DNA from: Rhodobacter sp. NTK016B
GTDB lineage: Bacteria; Pseudomonadota; Alphaproteobacteria; Rhodobacterales; Rhodobacteraceae
Assembly: GCF_017303295.1 (NCBI RefSeq)
Contig: NZ_JAFKOK010000020.1
Location: 1 to 60,573 of the forward strand
DNA: 60,573 bases
Direction: 5' to 3'
This document shows, one piece after another, positions 43,937 through 50,828 of this stretch. The position numbers and the translations under genes are program-made. The stretch's first letter is position 1. The number at the start of each line of letters is the position of its first letter. A model generated the notes under the pieces. That model saw only the letters and a list, made by a program, of their open reading frames with translations, was not told the origin of the DNA and did no database searches.

Positions 43937-44173
43937 TTATGGTGCGTATGCGTCTGCGATGCGCTGGACGCGCTCAAGTGCCTTCACCATCGGCTGGTAG
44001 ATGCTCCGATACGGAGTGCCGCCGAAGCGCGGATGCGGTCTGTTGCTGAGGCTTTTGTAGAAGTTGATCCTGCTGCTGATCTGATCGACGCCGAACTGCT
44101 CAGACCACAAACCACGAGAAAACCTGACCGTCTTGCCGTCGCTGGACAAGGTGGCTTTGGGGCGGGCCGTCAT
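43937..44173 (-). CDS. hypothetical protein, 78 aa
   Basis: Starts MTARPKATLSSDGKTVRFSRGLWSEQFGVDQISSRINFYKSLSNRPHPRFGGTPYRSIYQPMVKALERVQ. Its ATG overlaps the upstream stop (TAATG). It is basic, with an early strand pair and a helical C-terminus. It lies in the same coupled string as the DUF1376 gene and may be linked to replication, but no family is known. Confidence 0.65.
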   Translation of the reverse strand: MTARPKATLSSDGKTVRFSRGLWSEQFGVDQISSRINFYKSLSNRPHPRFGGTPYRSIYQPMVKALERVQRIADAYAP

Positions 44174-44778
44174 TACCGGCGCTCTTGAAGGCCGCTCGCC
44201 TTCGCTTGCTCGACGGTGCTGGCCAACTGGTCGGCCCACTCCATTTCGCGGAGCCAGTCGGCAACAGCCTCGGGCATACGATCCGACCGAGCGTAGGGGC
44301 TGCCATAGGCCGCACAGCGGGCACGCACAGCGGCGTCTCGCAAATCATCGATCTGCCCTTGCGATACCAAACCGCGCCGCAACAGCTCTTGGGCGTTGCG
44401 GCCCCATAGAAAACTGACGGCAACGGGACCGCCTGATCGGATCCGGCGCGCGGCGATCATCAATGGGTCAACATGCCATCCCCCTTGCCGTCTGTCAGGC
44501 GACGCTTCGTAGTCGAGCCGCCTCAGTTCAGTGCAGGCGGTCTCGATTTCCTTTAGCGTGGGCCATGCGCGCGTCGACATCGAGACGGACAGCCGATCGG
44601 TCAAGCGCTCCAGCCAATTCGGGATGTTTTCGTTGGGTGATTGCCGGACGAGCAGTCGGAGCTGGGCGTCGACCTCCTGTTGCTGCGCTTCGGCGTTCGC
44701 GCGGAGGCCATTGGGTGGGACGTACCGTTCAAGCCAGGTCTCCCAAGGCTCGGTAATGATGCTCAATTTGCTGCTCAT
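44173..44778 (-). CDS. putative replication-associated protein, 201 aa
   Basis: Starts MSSKLSIITEPWETWLERYVPPNGLRANAEAQQQEVDAQLRLLVRQSP; the ATG overlaps the DUF1376 gene stop (ATGA). The body (ARAWPTLKEIETACTELRRLD) and helical C-terminal half fit proteins that often follow DUF1376 proteins in phage replication modules, but no catalytic motif is visible. The protein is Arg/Glu-rich and probably helical throughout. Confidence 0.65.
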   Translation of the reverse strand: MSSKLSIITEPWETWLERYVPPNGLRANAEAQQQEVDAQLRLLVRQSPNENIPNWLERLTDRLSVSMSTRAWPTLKEIETACTELRRLDYEASPDRRQGGWHVDPLMIAARRIRSGGPVAVSFLWGRNAQELLRRGLVSQGQIDDLRDAAVRARCAAYGSPYARSDRMPEAVADWLREMEWADQLASTVEQAKASGLQERR

Positions 44779-45620
44779 ATCGGTCGGATCCTGTTCCCGT
44801 TCTCGTCGAAGTCGTCGGGGTTGGTGCGCGGGCGCTTGGCAATCGGGGGGCGGTCGAGCCGGTTTGACGGTGCTGCAGATTGCGAAAGCGGCGGCGCGCA
44901 CAGCGCGCTGCTCAATTGGGCCATTGCGTTCGTGAAGTAGCGAAACGACATGGGCGGCGCGGGTAGCCGGGCGGCGACGTTTCGAACCTCCTCGACAATG
45001 ATGTCTTCGGTCATGCCCGGCAGCGCCAGCCAGCGGTTGGCCTCGGCCATGTCCGCCTGACTGCCTGCGAGCCGCCCGCTCGGCATGACGCCGCTTCGGT
45101 GATGCCCCATAGCCATTACGAGACGTTCCCGAAAAGTCGATTCAGCCGCGCGATCATCATCATCTTGATGATTCTGATTCTCTGTCTGAGTCTCCCTCTT
45201 ACTCTCTCTCTTACTCTCCCTCTGGTTCGTTTGGGTTGAAGCAAGTGCTTCCCCGTGATTGTTATTTTTCAATGCGTTGGATCGTGACTTTCCCGATTGC
45301 AACCCGCCTTCACGGCCGCTCGAAGCGCGTTCCATGCGCGTTGCAAGGACCTTCGACGCCTCTTCGAGCGCTCGTGGATTGTAGATGTAACCGTCTTCGA
45401 CGGTGATCTTTCCGGCGTCGACCAGCTCGTTCAGAAGACGCTTCGCCTTCCGCTCAGATCCGCACCGCCACAGCCCGCCCAGCACACGGAGGTTCGCGCG
45501 GACGGGGCGTTCGTACAGCATGATGGCGTTGACGATGCGCAGATAGGCCGCCTCCTGCTCAAGCGTGAGGTCGTCGGTGCCTTGGTTCCAGCTCAGGATG
45601 TTGAGCTTGTAGAAGTCCAT
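44775..45620 (-). CDS. DUF1376 (YdaU-like) replication protein
   Basis: 281 aa. The N-terminus MDFYKLNILSWNQGTDDLTLEQEAAYLRIVNAIMLYERPVRANLRVLGGLWRCG matches the DUF1376 pattern: [YF]-[YF]-K, W, then L-T-L-E-x-E-A-x-Y-x-x-[IL]. This is a winged-helix replication-initiator-like domain. The middle is polar and disordered (RESKRESKRETQTENQNHQDDDD), and the C-terminus has W-L-A-L-P-G-M-T. The start at 45620 has GAGG upstream. Such proteins probably recruit the host replication machinery, which fits the absence of a phage helicase or polymerase gene here. Confidence 0.8.
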   Translation of the reverse strand: MDFYKLNILSWNQGTDDLTLEQEAAYLRIVNAIMLYERPVRANLRVLGGLWRCGSERKAKRLLNELVDAGKITVEDGYIYNPRALEEASKVLATRMERASSGREGGLQSGKSRSNALKNNNHGEALASTQTNQRESKRESKRETQTENQNHQDDDDRAAESTFRERLVMAMGHHRSGVMPSGRLAGSQADMAEANRWLALPGMTEDIIVEEVRNVAARLPAPPMSFRYFTNAMAQLSSALCAPPLSQSAAPSNRLDRPPIAKRPRTNPDDFDENGNRIRPI

Positions 45621-45648
45621 CAAAAGGCCTCGATAGGTCTGTGCTGCA

Positions 45649-46191
45649 TCATGGGAACTTCCTCGCTTCGTTCCCCCATGCCCACCACCCAGGGCGCGCG
45701 GTGCGCGCAAACAGTTCGATGCGGCGCATGTCGCCAAGACGCTCGTCGATTATGGCCGGGATCTCGTCTGGCTTCCTCGAATGCTCGCGCCTCGGCGCCT
45801 CGATCACGGAGTCGGAGAACAAGGCTGGCCTTGGGCACGGGAACCGCCCCCTGGTCGCGATATGCAGCAGCTCGTGCCTGTTGCGCGACCAATACCCGGT
45901 GCCGATCTTATTCTTCACCCAGACGACTTGGCTCTTGGGCCGAAACCCCCATGCGCGGATGACCTCGTTGGCATGGTGGGCCAGCGGCGCAGTGATCCAC
46001 ATCAAAAGCAGGGCGTCCTTCTCTGCGATCTCTCTGACCGGCAGGTCGGTGATCTCTTTGACCGTCATGCACGCATAGTGGCGGCGCGCATTGCGTCCCG
46101 GACGATCAGAACTGTTGGACGAGAAGAGCCAAGGTGGATCCGCATAGACCACTTTGAACTTACCAAGCCGCGTCAATGGATGGCCAGTCAC
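45649..46191 (-). CDS. MT-A70 family N6-adenine methyltransferase
   Basis: The 180-aa enzyme starts at GTG (46191), which overlaps the previous stop (GTGA) and has GGGAG 7 bases upstream. The DPPW catalytic motif is at residues 18-21 (VVYADPPWLF). The centre (LLLMWITAPLAHHANEVIRAWGFRPKSQVVWVKNK) and the end (RRIELFARTARPGWWAWGNE) are typical of MT-A70 phage methylases. It would methylate adenine in DNA, perhaps to evade restriction or to mark replicated phage DNA. It is separate from the adenine methylase domain of the giant protein. Confidence 0.88.
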   Translation of the reverse strand: MTGHPLTRLGKFKVVYADPPWLFSSNSSDRPGRNARRHYACMTVKEITDLPVREIAEKDALLLMWITAPLAHHANEVIRAWGFRPKSQVVWVKNKIGTGYWSRNRHELLHIATRGRFPCPRPALFSDSVIEAPRREHSRKPDEIPAIIDERLGDMRRIELFARTARPGWWAWGNEARKFP

Positions 46192-46328
46192 GCTGCCACT
46201 CCCGCTGCGCAGTAGATGATGACGCCGGACCACGACAGCACCTCGCGAAGAGCATCACAGACTGGATAGTCCGCCAGTCTGCCGATCTCCTGCCAACCGC
46301 TATCGGTCAGCAACCATATGATGATCAC
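46188..46328 (-). CDS. small hydrophobic protein, 46 aa
   Basis: GTG start at 46328 with an AGAGGA site upstream. The product is VIIIWLLTDSGWQEIGRLADYPVCDALREVLSWSGVIIYCAAGVAA. Its stop overlaps the MT-A70 GTG start (GTGA), so translation is likely coupled. The ends are hydrophobic and the middle polar. This is below the usual gene size limit and is called from coupling and ribosome site only. Confidence 0.5.
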   Translation of the reverse strand: MIIIWLLTDSGWQEIGRLADYPVCDALREVLSWSGVIIYCAAGVAA

Positions 46329-46407
46329 AATCCCATCCTCTGCTCATTTTGCTGCACACCACCCCTCCAAGAGGAGCAGTATGCAGCGCTTCATGGCTGT
46401 GCGTAGG

Positions 46408-46686
46408 TCAGGTCGCGTTGGCGGCGTTCGTCAGCTGCGCCGCGACGCGCGCCTTCACGACAGTCTTGGCCCGCAGCATGATCGTCTCGCCAGTGCGCGG
46501 GTTGCGTCCGGGGCGCTCAGGCTTCGCCACGGGCGACAGGCGCACGAGGCCGGGAAGGTTGAACTCGTTGCCACTGGCAATGCTCTTGGCACCCATGGCC
46601 GTGAGGGCGTCGATAGCCTTCTTCGCCTGCGCCTTCGTGAAGCCGGCATCGTCTGCCAGCGTTGCGATCAGCTCGTCTTTCGTCAT
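46408..46686 (-). CDS. HU-family DNA-binding protein
   Basis: 92 aa. Starts MTKDELIATLADDAGFTKAQAKKAIDALTAMGAKSIASGNEFNLPGLVRLSPVAKPERPGRNPRTGETIMLRAKTVVKARVA. The helix pair and the arm motif PGRNPRTGE are diagnostic of HU/IHF proteins. It bends or coats DNA. It lies between the GapR-like and MT-A70 genes, suggesting that the early operon remodels phage or host nucleoid. A 140-bp gap upstream (46693-46832) holds only a weak hairpin. Confidence 0.9.
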   Translation of the reverse strand: MTKDELIATLADDAGFTKAQAKKAIDALTAMGAKSIASGNEFNLPGLVRLSPVAKPERPGRNPRTGETIMLRAKTVVKARVAAQLTNAANAT

Positions 46687-46832
46687 CGATCTCTCCTTCG
46701 GGGATCATTCGCTGACATGCGGTCAGCTCGCATTCTCGATATTGGATGAGCGAGGTGTCGCACCTCTTCTCGTCCGGCTGTTGAGCGCGAGCCGCACCGG
46801 CTCACCGCCGAGATGCTATTCGGCCTCGCCCA

Positions 46833-47501
46833 TCACACCATTCCCAGCGCGGCCTTGTAGAGATCCAGCACCGCTTCTTCTTCGGCGATTTCGTCGGGCT
46901 TCTTCTTGCGCAGCGCGACGAGCTTGCGCAGGGCCTTGGTGTCGTAGCCGCGGCCCTTGGCTTCGGCCATCACTTCCTTTTGCTGGTCGGTGATGTCCTT
47001 CTTCTCGGCCTCGAGATGCTCGAAGCGTTCGACGAAGCTGCGCAGCTCGTCGGCGGTGACGTCATAAGCATGGTGCTTCACGGCCTCGTCCTCGGGCGTG
47101 TTTTTCATCGGGGGCTTTCCGGTCGCAGCCGCGCGCGCGGCCTTAAACGATTCATGCGGAAAGCTCAGCGGGCTGGTGCGAATCGTCATCGCGCCGGACG
47201 AGAACGCCTGCGGGTCCAATTCCGCGACCGGGGCAACGATGCGCTTGATCATCGCGCTCTTCTTCTTGGGATCGCCGCAGGCCCGGATCGCTTTCCAGCT
47301 CGGCACCAACTCGGCCCAATAGGCATTGACCTCGGCCATACCCGGCAACCGCGCATCAAGGTTATGGCGCTGCACCAGCGCGTCGCAGCGGTCGAAATCG
47401 GAACTATCCATCGGATAGAACCCCTCCTGAGCGCCGTTGCCCAGAAGATGCGCCGCTATCGACCGGGCGGACGCCCCGGGCACGTCAATTACATCGGACA
47501 T
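46833..47501 (-). CDS. GapR/DUF2312-domain nucleoid protein with extra N-terminal domain
   Basis: 222 aa. Residues about 146-222 (AYDVTADELRSFVERFEHLEAEKKDITDQQKEVMAEAKGRGYDTKALRKLVALRKKKPDEIAEEEAVLDLYKAALGM) match GapR, the alphaproteobacterial protein that binds overtwisted DNA ahead of replication forks. The N-terminal 130 residues (SDFDRCDALVQRHNLDARLPGMAEVNAYWAELVPSWKAIRACG) are an extra domain not present in normal GapR, which is about 90 aa. The start overlaps the previous gene. A phage GapR fusion could change DNA topology or compete with the host protein. Confidence 0.85.
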   Translation of the reverse strand: MSDVIDVPGASARSIAAHLLGNGAQEGFYPMDSSDFDRCDALVQRHNLDARLPGMAEVNAYWAELVPSWKAIRACGDPKKKSAMIKRIVAPVAELDPQAFSSGAMTIRTSPLSFPHESFKAARAAATGKPPMKNTPEDEAVKHHAYDVTADELRSFVERFEHLEAEKKDITDQQKEVMAEAKGRGYDTKALRKLVALRKKKPDEIAEEEAVLDLYKAALGMV

Positions 47502-47701
47502 CCTGGGCCCCCTGAGAAAAACGCAAAATGAGCGCTTGCCGCGCTCGTGCCAGCGCCCGGAAGGCGCTCGCAGGAAAGCGGCGAAAAGGCGGGGGCGACA
47601 GGCGCCGCCCCCGAGTTGAACAGGGACTTGTGCGCGAATCCGCCGTCGCGCTCGGCATCGCAGGTTCCCAACCCGACGAATTGAATGGAGGTCAGGCGCA
47701 T
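47489..47701 (-). CDS. hypothetical protein, 70 aa
   Basis: Starts MRLTSIQFVGLGTCDAERDGGFAHKSLFNSGAAPVAPAFSPLSCERLPGAGTSAASAHFAF, with a weak AGAGGA site upstream. It overlaps the 102-aa gene before it and the GapR-fusion gene after it. The composition is rich in Ala, Gly, Ser and Pro, and no family is known. It may be real because of coupling, but the sequence pattern is weak. Confidence 0.4.
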   Translation of the reverse strand: MRLTSIQFVGLGTCDAERDGGFAHKSLFNSGAAPVAPAFSPLSCERLPGAGTSAASAHFAFFSGGPGCPM

Positions 47702-48000
47702 TGCCGGATCCTCTTTCTTGCGTGGTGCCACCGCACCATGTCTGGATGCAGCAATGTGACTGGAGCGCGCTTTCCCATATCCATCAGCGCTACGAAGGAC
47801 CGGCCATCGGGCAGAAGGAACTGGAAATACCGCAGGTTGGTCCGGCGGTCCCGAGCGAGGAACCAGACCACGTCTTTGTGGTTGTAATCTATGGCCCAAA
47901 GCAACCAGCGGCAAAGTGCCTCTGGGCAAATCTCTGGGCCAACTCGCTCAGCAACACGCTTTGCCCAATGGGGGAATCGCCTCCGCATTGCTGCCATCAT
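47692..48000 (-). CDS. hypothetical protein, 102 aa
   Basis: Starts MMAAMRRRFPHWAKRVAERVGPEICPEALCRWLLWAIDYNHKDVVWFLARDRRTNLRYFQFLLPDGRSFVALMDMGKRAPVTLLHPDMVRWHHARKRIRQCA. The ATG overlaps the preceding stop (ATGATG). It is rich in Arg, Trp and His, and helical-plus-strand; it might bind nucleic acid. No family was recognised. Confidence 0.65.
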   Translation of the reverse strand: MMAAMRRRFPHWAKRVAERVGPEICPEALCRWLLWAIDYNHKDVVWFLARDRRTNLRYFQFLLPDGRSFVALMDMGKRAPVTLLHPDMVRWHHARKRIRQCA

Positions 48001-48194
48001 TCCGCTCCCGATCCATCGGAAACGGAGACGACCAACGACGTGTCTTCGCCGTCGTTGATAAGAGAAGTGTTGATCTGAACACCCAAGTCGTCAGATGCGC
48101 TGCGGGCAGCGACCACAGCCGCCACAAAGATCGAGAGCGCCTTCACCTCATTTGCACTCAATTCTGCAAGAAGTTTGCGAAACGCATCATTCAT
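47997..48194 (-). CDS. hypothetical protein, 65 aa
   Basis: Starts MNDAFRKLLAELSANEVKALSIFVAAVVAARSASDDLGVQINTSLINDGEDTSLVVSVSDGSGAE; the alternative start nine codons upstream lacks a better site. It overlaps the Cro-like stop by 8 bases and couples to the 102-aa gene. It is a helix (with a mildly hydrophobic centre) followed by strands. Function unknown. Confidence 0.6.
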   Translation of the reverse strand: MNDAFRKLLAELSANEVKALSIFVAAVVAARSASDDLGVQINTSLINDGEDTSLVVSVSDGSGAE

Positions 48195-48462
48195 GGCGAT
48201 TCCCGTCAGTTTTCGTGGCATAATCCCCGGAATCGTTGGGGTTTACCGTTGCGTGAGGTGTGTCGGCTCCCATATCCAGATCAGGCGGATTGCTCGCCAC
48301 GAAGGACAGGATACGCGAGCGAATCTCCTCGTCGTATTCTGCTCGGCGCTTAAGACGCTCAGGGAGCCGAGCGTTTCCGATGGCGCGCAAGCAAAAGGTT
48401 TTCTGGGTCCAGCCGAAGCGAACCGACTGGGCCTCGATAAGGGAAATGATGGACTCGCTCAT
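48187..48462 (-). CDS. Cro-like DNA-binding protein, 91 aa
   Basis: Starts MSESIISLIEAQSVRFGWTQKTFCLRAIGNARLPERLKRRAEYDEEIRSRILSFVASNPP. The region RFGWTQKTFCLRAIGNARLPERL looks like a helix-turn-helix. It is the first leftward gene, divergent from the CI-type repressor, and an operator (48473-48488) ends 10 bases before its ATG. This is the position and pattern of a Cro/early-switch protein, although the HTH is short and the C-terminus is polar. A -35-like TTGACT lies upstream of the operator on the minus strand. Confidence 0.7.
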   Translation of the reverse strand: MSESIISLIEAQSVRFGWTQKTFCLRAIGNARLPERLKRRAEYDEEIRSRILSFVASNPPDLDMGADTPHATVNPNDSGDYATKTDGNRHE

Positions 48463-48472
48463 GGCTACTTTG

Positions 48473-48488
48473 TTTGCCTTTTGGCAAA
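48473..48488. promoter_or_regulatory. repressor operator (perfect palindrome)
   Basis: TTTGCCTTTTGGCAAA is a perfect 6-4-6 palindrome lying in the short gap between the divergent Cro-like and CI-type genes. The same pattern occurs at 49616, 49644, 19037 and 19057. It would let the repressor control both its own gene and the leftward early operon. Confidence 0.85.
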
Positions 48489-48510
48489 CACAAGTCAATA
48501 GGCGATCACT

Positions 48511-49185
48511 ATGTCCTGCATGAAAGGAAGAAGCGTGGACCACGAGGAAAAGAGCTTTGGACAGCGCGTCGTGGATGCAATGGCCGAGCGCGGGTGGACC
48601 GCGAGGGAGTTATCCCGGAGAGCTGGCGTGTCCTATGATGTCATCGCAAAGCTGCGCACGCGGCCCGGCGCGAACACATCCTATGACAACGGCCGAAAAC
48701 TGGCGGAAGCGCTTGAAATACCTTGGGCCGAGGGCGCGCAAGAACATGGCCTAGAGGTTGTAAAGGGCGAGCCCACGGTGTCAATTGGCGTCTATGACAT
48801 TGAGGCCAGTGCGGGTGGAGGTGCTTCGGTAATGAGTGAAGCGGTTGTGGGAGCGGTGGCTCTCCCAAGTTGGTACGTTAGCCAGTTCACGCGCAGCTCT
48901 GGTGGCGATCTCTTCGTGGTCGCGGTCAAAGGTGACTCGATGGAGCCGACTTTGGAAGACGGCGACTTGGTGATGGCAGACAAGCAAAAACGCGACCCAA
49001 GGTACGGTGGAGTCTACGTTATCAGGGAGGACAATGCTCTGTTGGTCAAAAGGCTCGCGCCAGTTTCTCAGCAGGGCGCAGTGCGCGTGATCAGCGATAA
49101 TCGCGAGATCTATGCCGCTGTCGAACGCAAAGCCGACGAAATTGATGTGATCGGGCGCGTGGTCTGGCGCGGGGGGAAGCTATGA
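48511..49185 (+). CDS. CI-type repressor: HTH plus S24 peptidase
   Basis: 224 aa. The N-terminal helix-turn-helix (FGQRVVDAMAERGWTARELSRRAGVSYDVIAKLRTRPGANTSYDNGRKLAEAL) recognises DNA. The C-terminal S24 peptidase has Ser143 (KGDSMEPT) and Lys180 (LLVKRLA), and an Ala101-Gly102 bond (EASAGGGA) is the likely self-cleavage site. This is the LexA/CI autocleavage design that allows SOS induction. A second start at GTG 48535 has a better ribosome site (AAAGGAAG) and would give 216 aa. It is coupled to the Rap1a-like gene by ATGA. Its operators are the TTTGCC-N4-GGCAAA sites. Confidence 0.9.
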   Translation: MSCMKGRSVDHEEKSFGQRVVDAMAERGWTARELSRRAGVSYDVIAKLRTRPGANTSYDNGRKLAEALEIPWAEGAQEHGLEVVKGEPTVSIGVYDIEASAGGGASVMSEAVVGAVALPSWYVSQFTRSSGGDLFVVAVKGDSMEPTLEDGDLVMADKQKRDPRYGGVYVIREDNALLVKRLAPVSQQGAVRVISDNREIYAAVERKADEIDVIGRVVWRGGKL

Positions 49186-49547
49186 TCAAAGCATCGGCTC
49201 TTATGCTGGCGCTTGTTGTGCCGACCATGGGGGCCGCGCAGGTGTCAGGAGCTGAGCTCGCTCAACAGTGCAGGGCAGGCCTGGGGTCTCCGGGAAGCAA
49301 TTACTGTCTCGGATTCATTCATTCGTTTTTCGATTCCCTTATGGTCGGCGTTCGATGGGCGGCGCCAGAGTCTGAGGTGGAATCGCTCTGGAATCTTGGC
49401 ATTTGCATGCCGGGAGACGCCTCGATCGAGACGATTCGACTCGCGATCGTCACCTACGCTGACATGCACCCAGCGGATGCAAGGGGAGGTGCTGCCGCAA
49501 TGACCTGGGCTGCGGCTTCAACGGCCTTTCCGTGCAACCATCGGTAG
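49182..49547 (+). CDS. Rap1a/Tai-like secreted protein (possible immunity factor)
   Basis: 121 aa. An N-terminal signal peptide (MIKASALMLALVVPTMGAAQVSG) precedes a domain with Cys30, Cys42, Cys75 and Cys118. The phrases CLGFIHSFFDSL and CMPGDASIETIRLAIVTYADMHPADARGGAAAMTWAAASTAFPC match the Rap1a/Tai family, periplasmic proteins that bind and block amidase effectors of type VI secretion systems. The ATG overlaps the repressor stop (ATGA), so it should be made in the lysogen. It is a likely lysogenic-conversion gene that protects or changes the host envelope. The specific target is unknown. Confidence 0.8.
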   Translation: MIKASALMLALVVPTMGAAQVSGAELAQQCRAGLGSPGSNYCLGFIHSFFDSLMVGVRWAAPESEVESLWNLGICMPGDASIETIRLAIVTYADMHPADARGGAAAMTWAAASTAFPCNHR

Positions 49548-49615
49548 GCAAAGGTTAATTTCTGGTTGAAGCGTTGTCAGATCCCGTCACCGGGACGTGT
49601 TTTCAGCATACATTG

Positions 49616-49631
49616 TTTGCCTAAAGGCAAT
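49616..49631. promoter_or_regulatory. repressor operator (upstream of PR)
   Basis: TTTGCCTAAAGGCAAT matches the 6-4-6 operator pattern with one changed end base. It lies 28 bp (centre to centre) upstream of the operator inside the predicted rightward promoter, so two repressors could bind side by side or cooperatively. Confidence 0.8.
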
Positions 49632-49636
49632 AATGC

Positions 49637-49665
49637 TTGACGGTTTGCCGGTTGGCAAATAGTGT
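49637..49665 (+). promoter_or_regulatory. rightward early promoter with operator in its spacer
   Basis: TTGACG (49637-49642) and TAGTGT (49660-49665) are 17 bases apart. The operator TTTGCCGGTTGGCAAA (49644-49659) occupies the spacer, so repressor binding would block the promoter directly. It serves the rightward genes from 49705. The -35 box is strong, the -10 box weak. Confidence 0.75.
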
Positions 49666-49704
49666 CCGGGTGTCGGCATAGCCGCAGGACCGGAGACCAT
49701 TCCA

Positions 49705-49905
49705 ATGTTGCAGAGTTACAAGAGCGGCGCGTTTTGCGCCCTGTCTTCTCATGCGCCTGAAATCGTGGCGCGGCGCTCGATCATGCGCGATGAACAACGC
49801 GCCCCAGAGGCGCGGGCCGCAGCCGCTGCTTGGCTTGCGAAACACGGCACCAACTCAGACCAGAATGAAGCGGATCGCTTCTTTGGGAGGGCGGCTCGTG
49901 CGTGA
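49705..49905 (+). CDS. hypothetical early protein, 66 aa
   Basis: Starts MLQSYKSGAFCALSSHAPEIVARRSIMRDEQRAPEARAAAAAWLAKHGTNSDQNEADRFFGRAARA, with GGAGA upstream. It is the first gene after the rightward promoter. It is a short, helical, Ala/Arg-rich protein. Function unknown; first early genes often modify the host or regulate the switch. Confidence 0.65.
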   Translation: MLQSYKSGAFCALSSHAPEIVARRSIMRDEQRAPEARAAAAAWLAKHGTNSDQNEADRFFGRAARA

Positions 49906-50131
49906 TCATCCCCCTATTGAGGACGACGAGTTCGACGCATGGCCCGAGGACAGCTTTAGCGCCGACAGCGTGTTGGAAGCGGCATTCCGTCTTATGATCT
50001 GGTTCGGCGCGCTTTTGTTGATCCTCGCGGTCGTGGTGCTGCTCTGCTGGTTCGCGAACAAAACCATCGCGAACGCTGCTTACGCAAAGGTCAACCCCGA
50101 CCACGCCACGGAGATGCTGCCGTGGGAGTGA
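49898..50131 (+). CDS. small membrane protein, 77 aa
   Basis: GTG start at 49898 with GGGAGG 7 bases upstream, 8 bases inside the previous gene. Acidic N-terminus (EDDEFDAWPEDSFSADS), then a membrane segment (RLMIWFGALLLILAVVVLLCWFA, about residues 29-51), and a short polar tail. It is an early-expressed inner-membrane protein; superinfection exclusion is possible but unproven. Confidence 0.65.
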   Translation: MRDHPPIEDDEFDAWPEDSFSADSVLEAAFRLMIWFGALLLILAVVVLLCWFANKTIANAAYAKVNPDHATEMLPWE

Positions 50132-50448
50132 TGGGGGAGAGCTACAACGAGAACGTCCCGGCGGCTGTTGAAAGATTGATCGCGACCGAGGGCGCCCCGG
50201 TTCACCCGGTCGGCGCTGCTGTCGTGGCGGGCCGTGGGATGCCGAATGCTGGGGCGACCGGGCATGTGATCTCGTACCTCGAACAGCCGTTCTACCTGTT
50301 CGAGCGTCCGAATCTTGCCGATCTGCTCCGCGAGTTCGGCAATGCCGAGTTCTTCGATTGCCGTGTCGTTTGGGCTACCGGGCAGATCACCTTGGCCAAT
50401 AGCGGGCGGCTTCTTCCGATGGCCAGCCCAATCCGTGCTGTGGAATGA
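50122..50448 (+). CDS. hypothetical early protein, 108 aa
   Basis: Starts at GTG 50122 (or ATG 50131). The sequence MGESYNENVPAAVERLIATEGAPVHPVGAAVVAGRGMPNAGATGHVISYLEQPFYLFERPNLADLLREFGNAEFFDCRVVWATGQITLANSGRLLPM is a compact alpha/beta pattern. It is coupled to the next gene by ATGA. No family was recognised. Confidence 0.6.
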   Translation: MGVMGESYNENVPAAVERLIATEGAPVHPVGAAVVAGRGMPNAGATGHVISYLEQPFYLFERPNLADLLREFGNAEFFDCRVVWATGQITLANSGRLLPMASPIRAVE

Positions 50449-50828
50449 CCATGAGAAGCCCAACTAGCGCGCGGTGTGCATACGCGTGGTGGCGAGCCGC
50501 GCTCGCCGGGCAAAACCCACCCCGCCATGAAGGGATGCCAGAAGCCGGTTGGTACAAGACTCGGCTTGTCAAAGGTGGCCCTTGGGCTCCGGCGCGGATT
50601 TGGATCGAGCGTGAGATCGACCCGGAAACAGGCGAGTTGGCGAACGATGAGCGGTTTCGCTGTGAGATCGATGGGATGGCGAAGAGCGCCGAAACCTGGT
50701 GGCTCCACCTCACCCCGATCAGCCGTCTCGAGCATGAAGAGCTGCTCAATATGCGAGCCAGCATTCCCGAGATGGCCGCTACGAAAGCGGCCATCGATTT
50801 GACCACCACCATAGTGAGGCCAACATGA
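50445..50828 (+). CDS. hypothetical early protein, 127 aa
   Basis: The ATG overlaps the previous stop. The centre (PPRHEGMPEAGWYKTRLVKGGPWAPARIWIEREIDPETGELANDERFRCEIDGMAKSAETWWLHLTPISRLEHEEL) resembles small phage proteins with the phrase PGWYKxRLVKGGPWVPVRIW, found upstream of recT-like genes. It may be linked to recombination or DNA handling. Function unproven. Confidence 0.7.
   Translation: MTMRSPTSARCAYAWWRAALAGQNPPRHEGMPEAGWYKTRLVKGGPWAPARIWIEREIDPETGELANDERFRCEIDGMAKSAETWWLHLTPISRLEHEELLNMRASIPEMAATKAAIDLTTTIVRPT

Noticed and set aside
46741-46775. Hairpin GAGGTG-TCG-CACCTC as a terminator
   Set aside because: The stem is only 6 bp with a 3-base loop and only TTCT after it, too weak to call.
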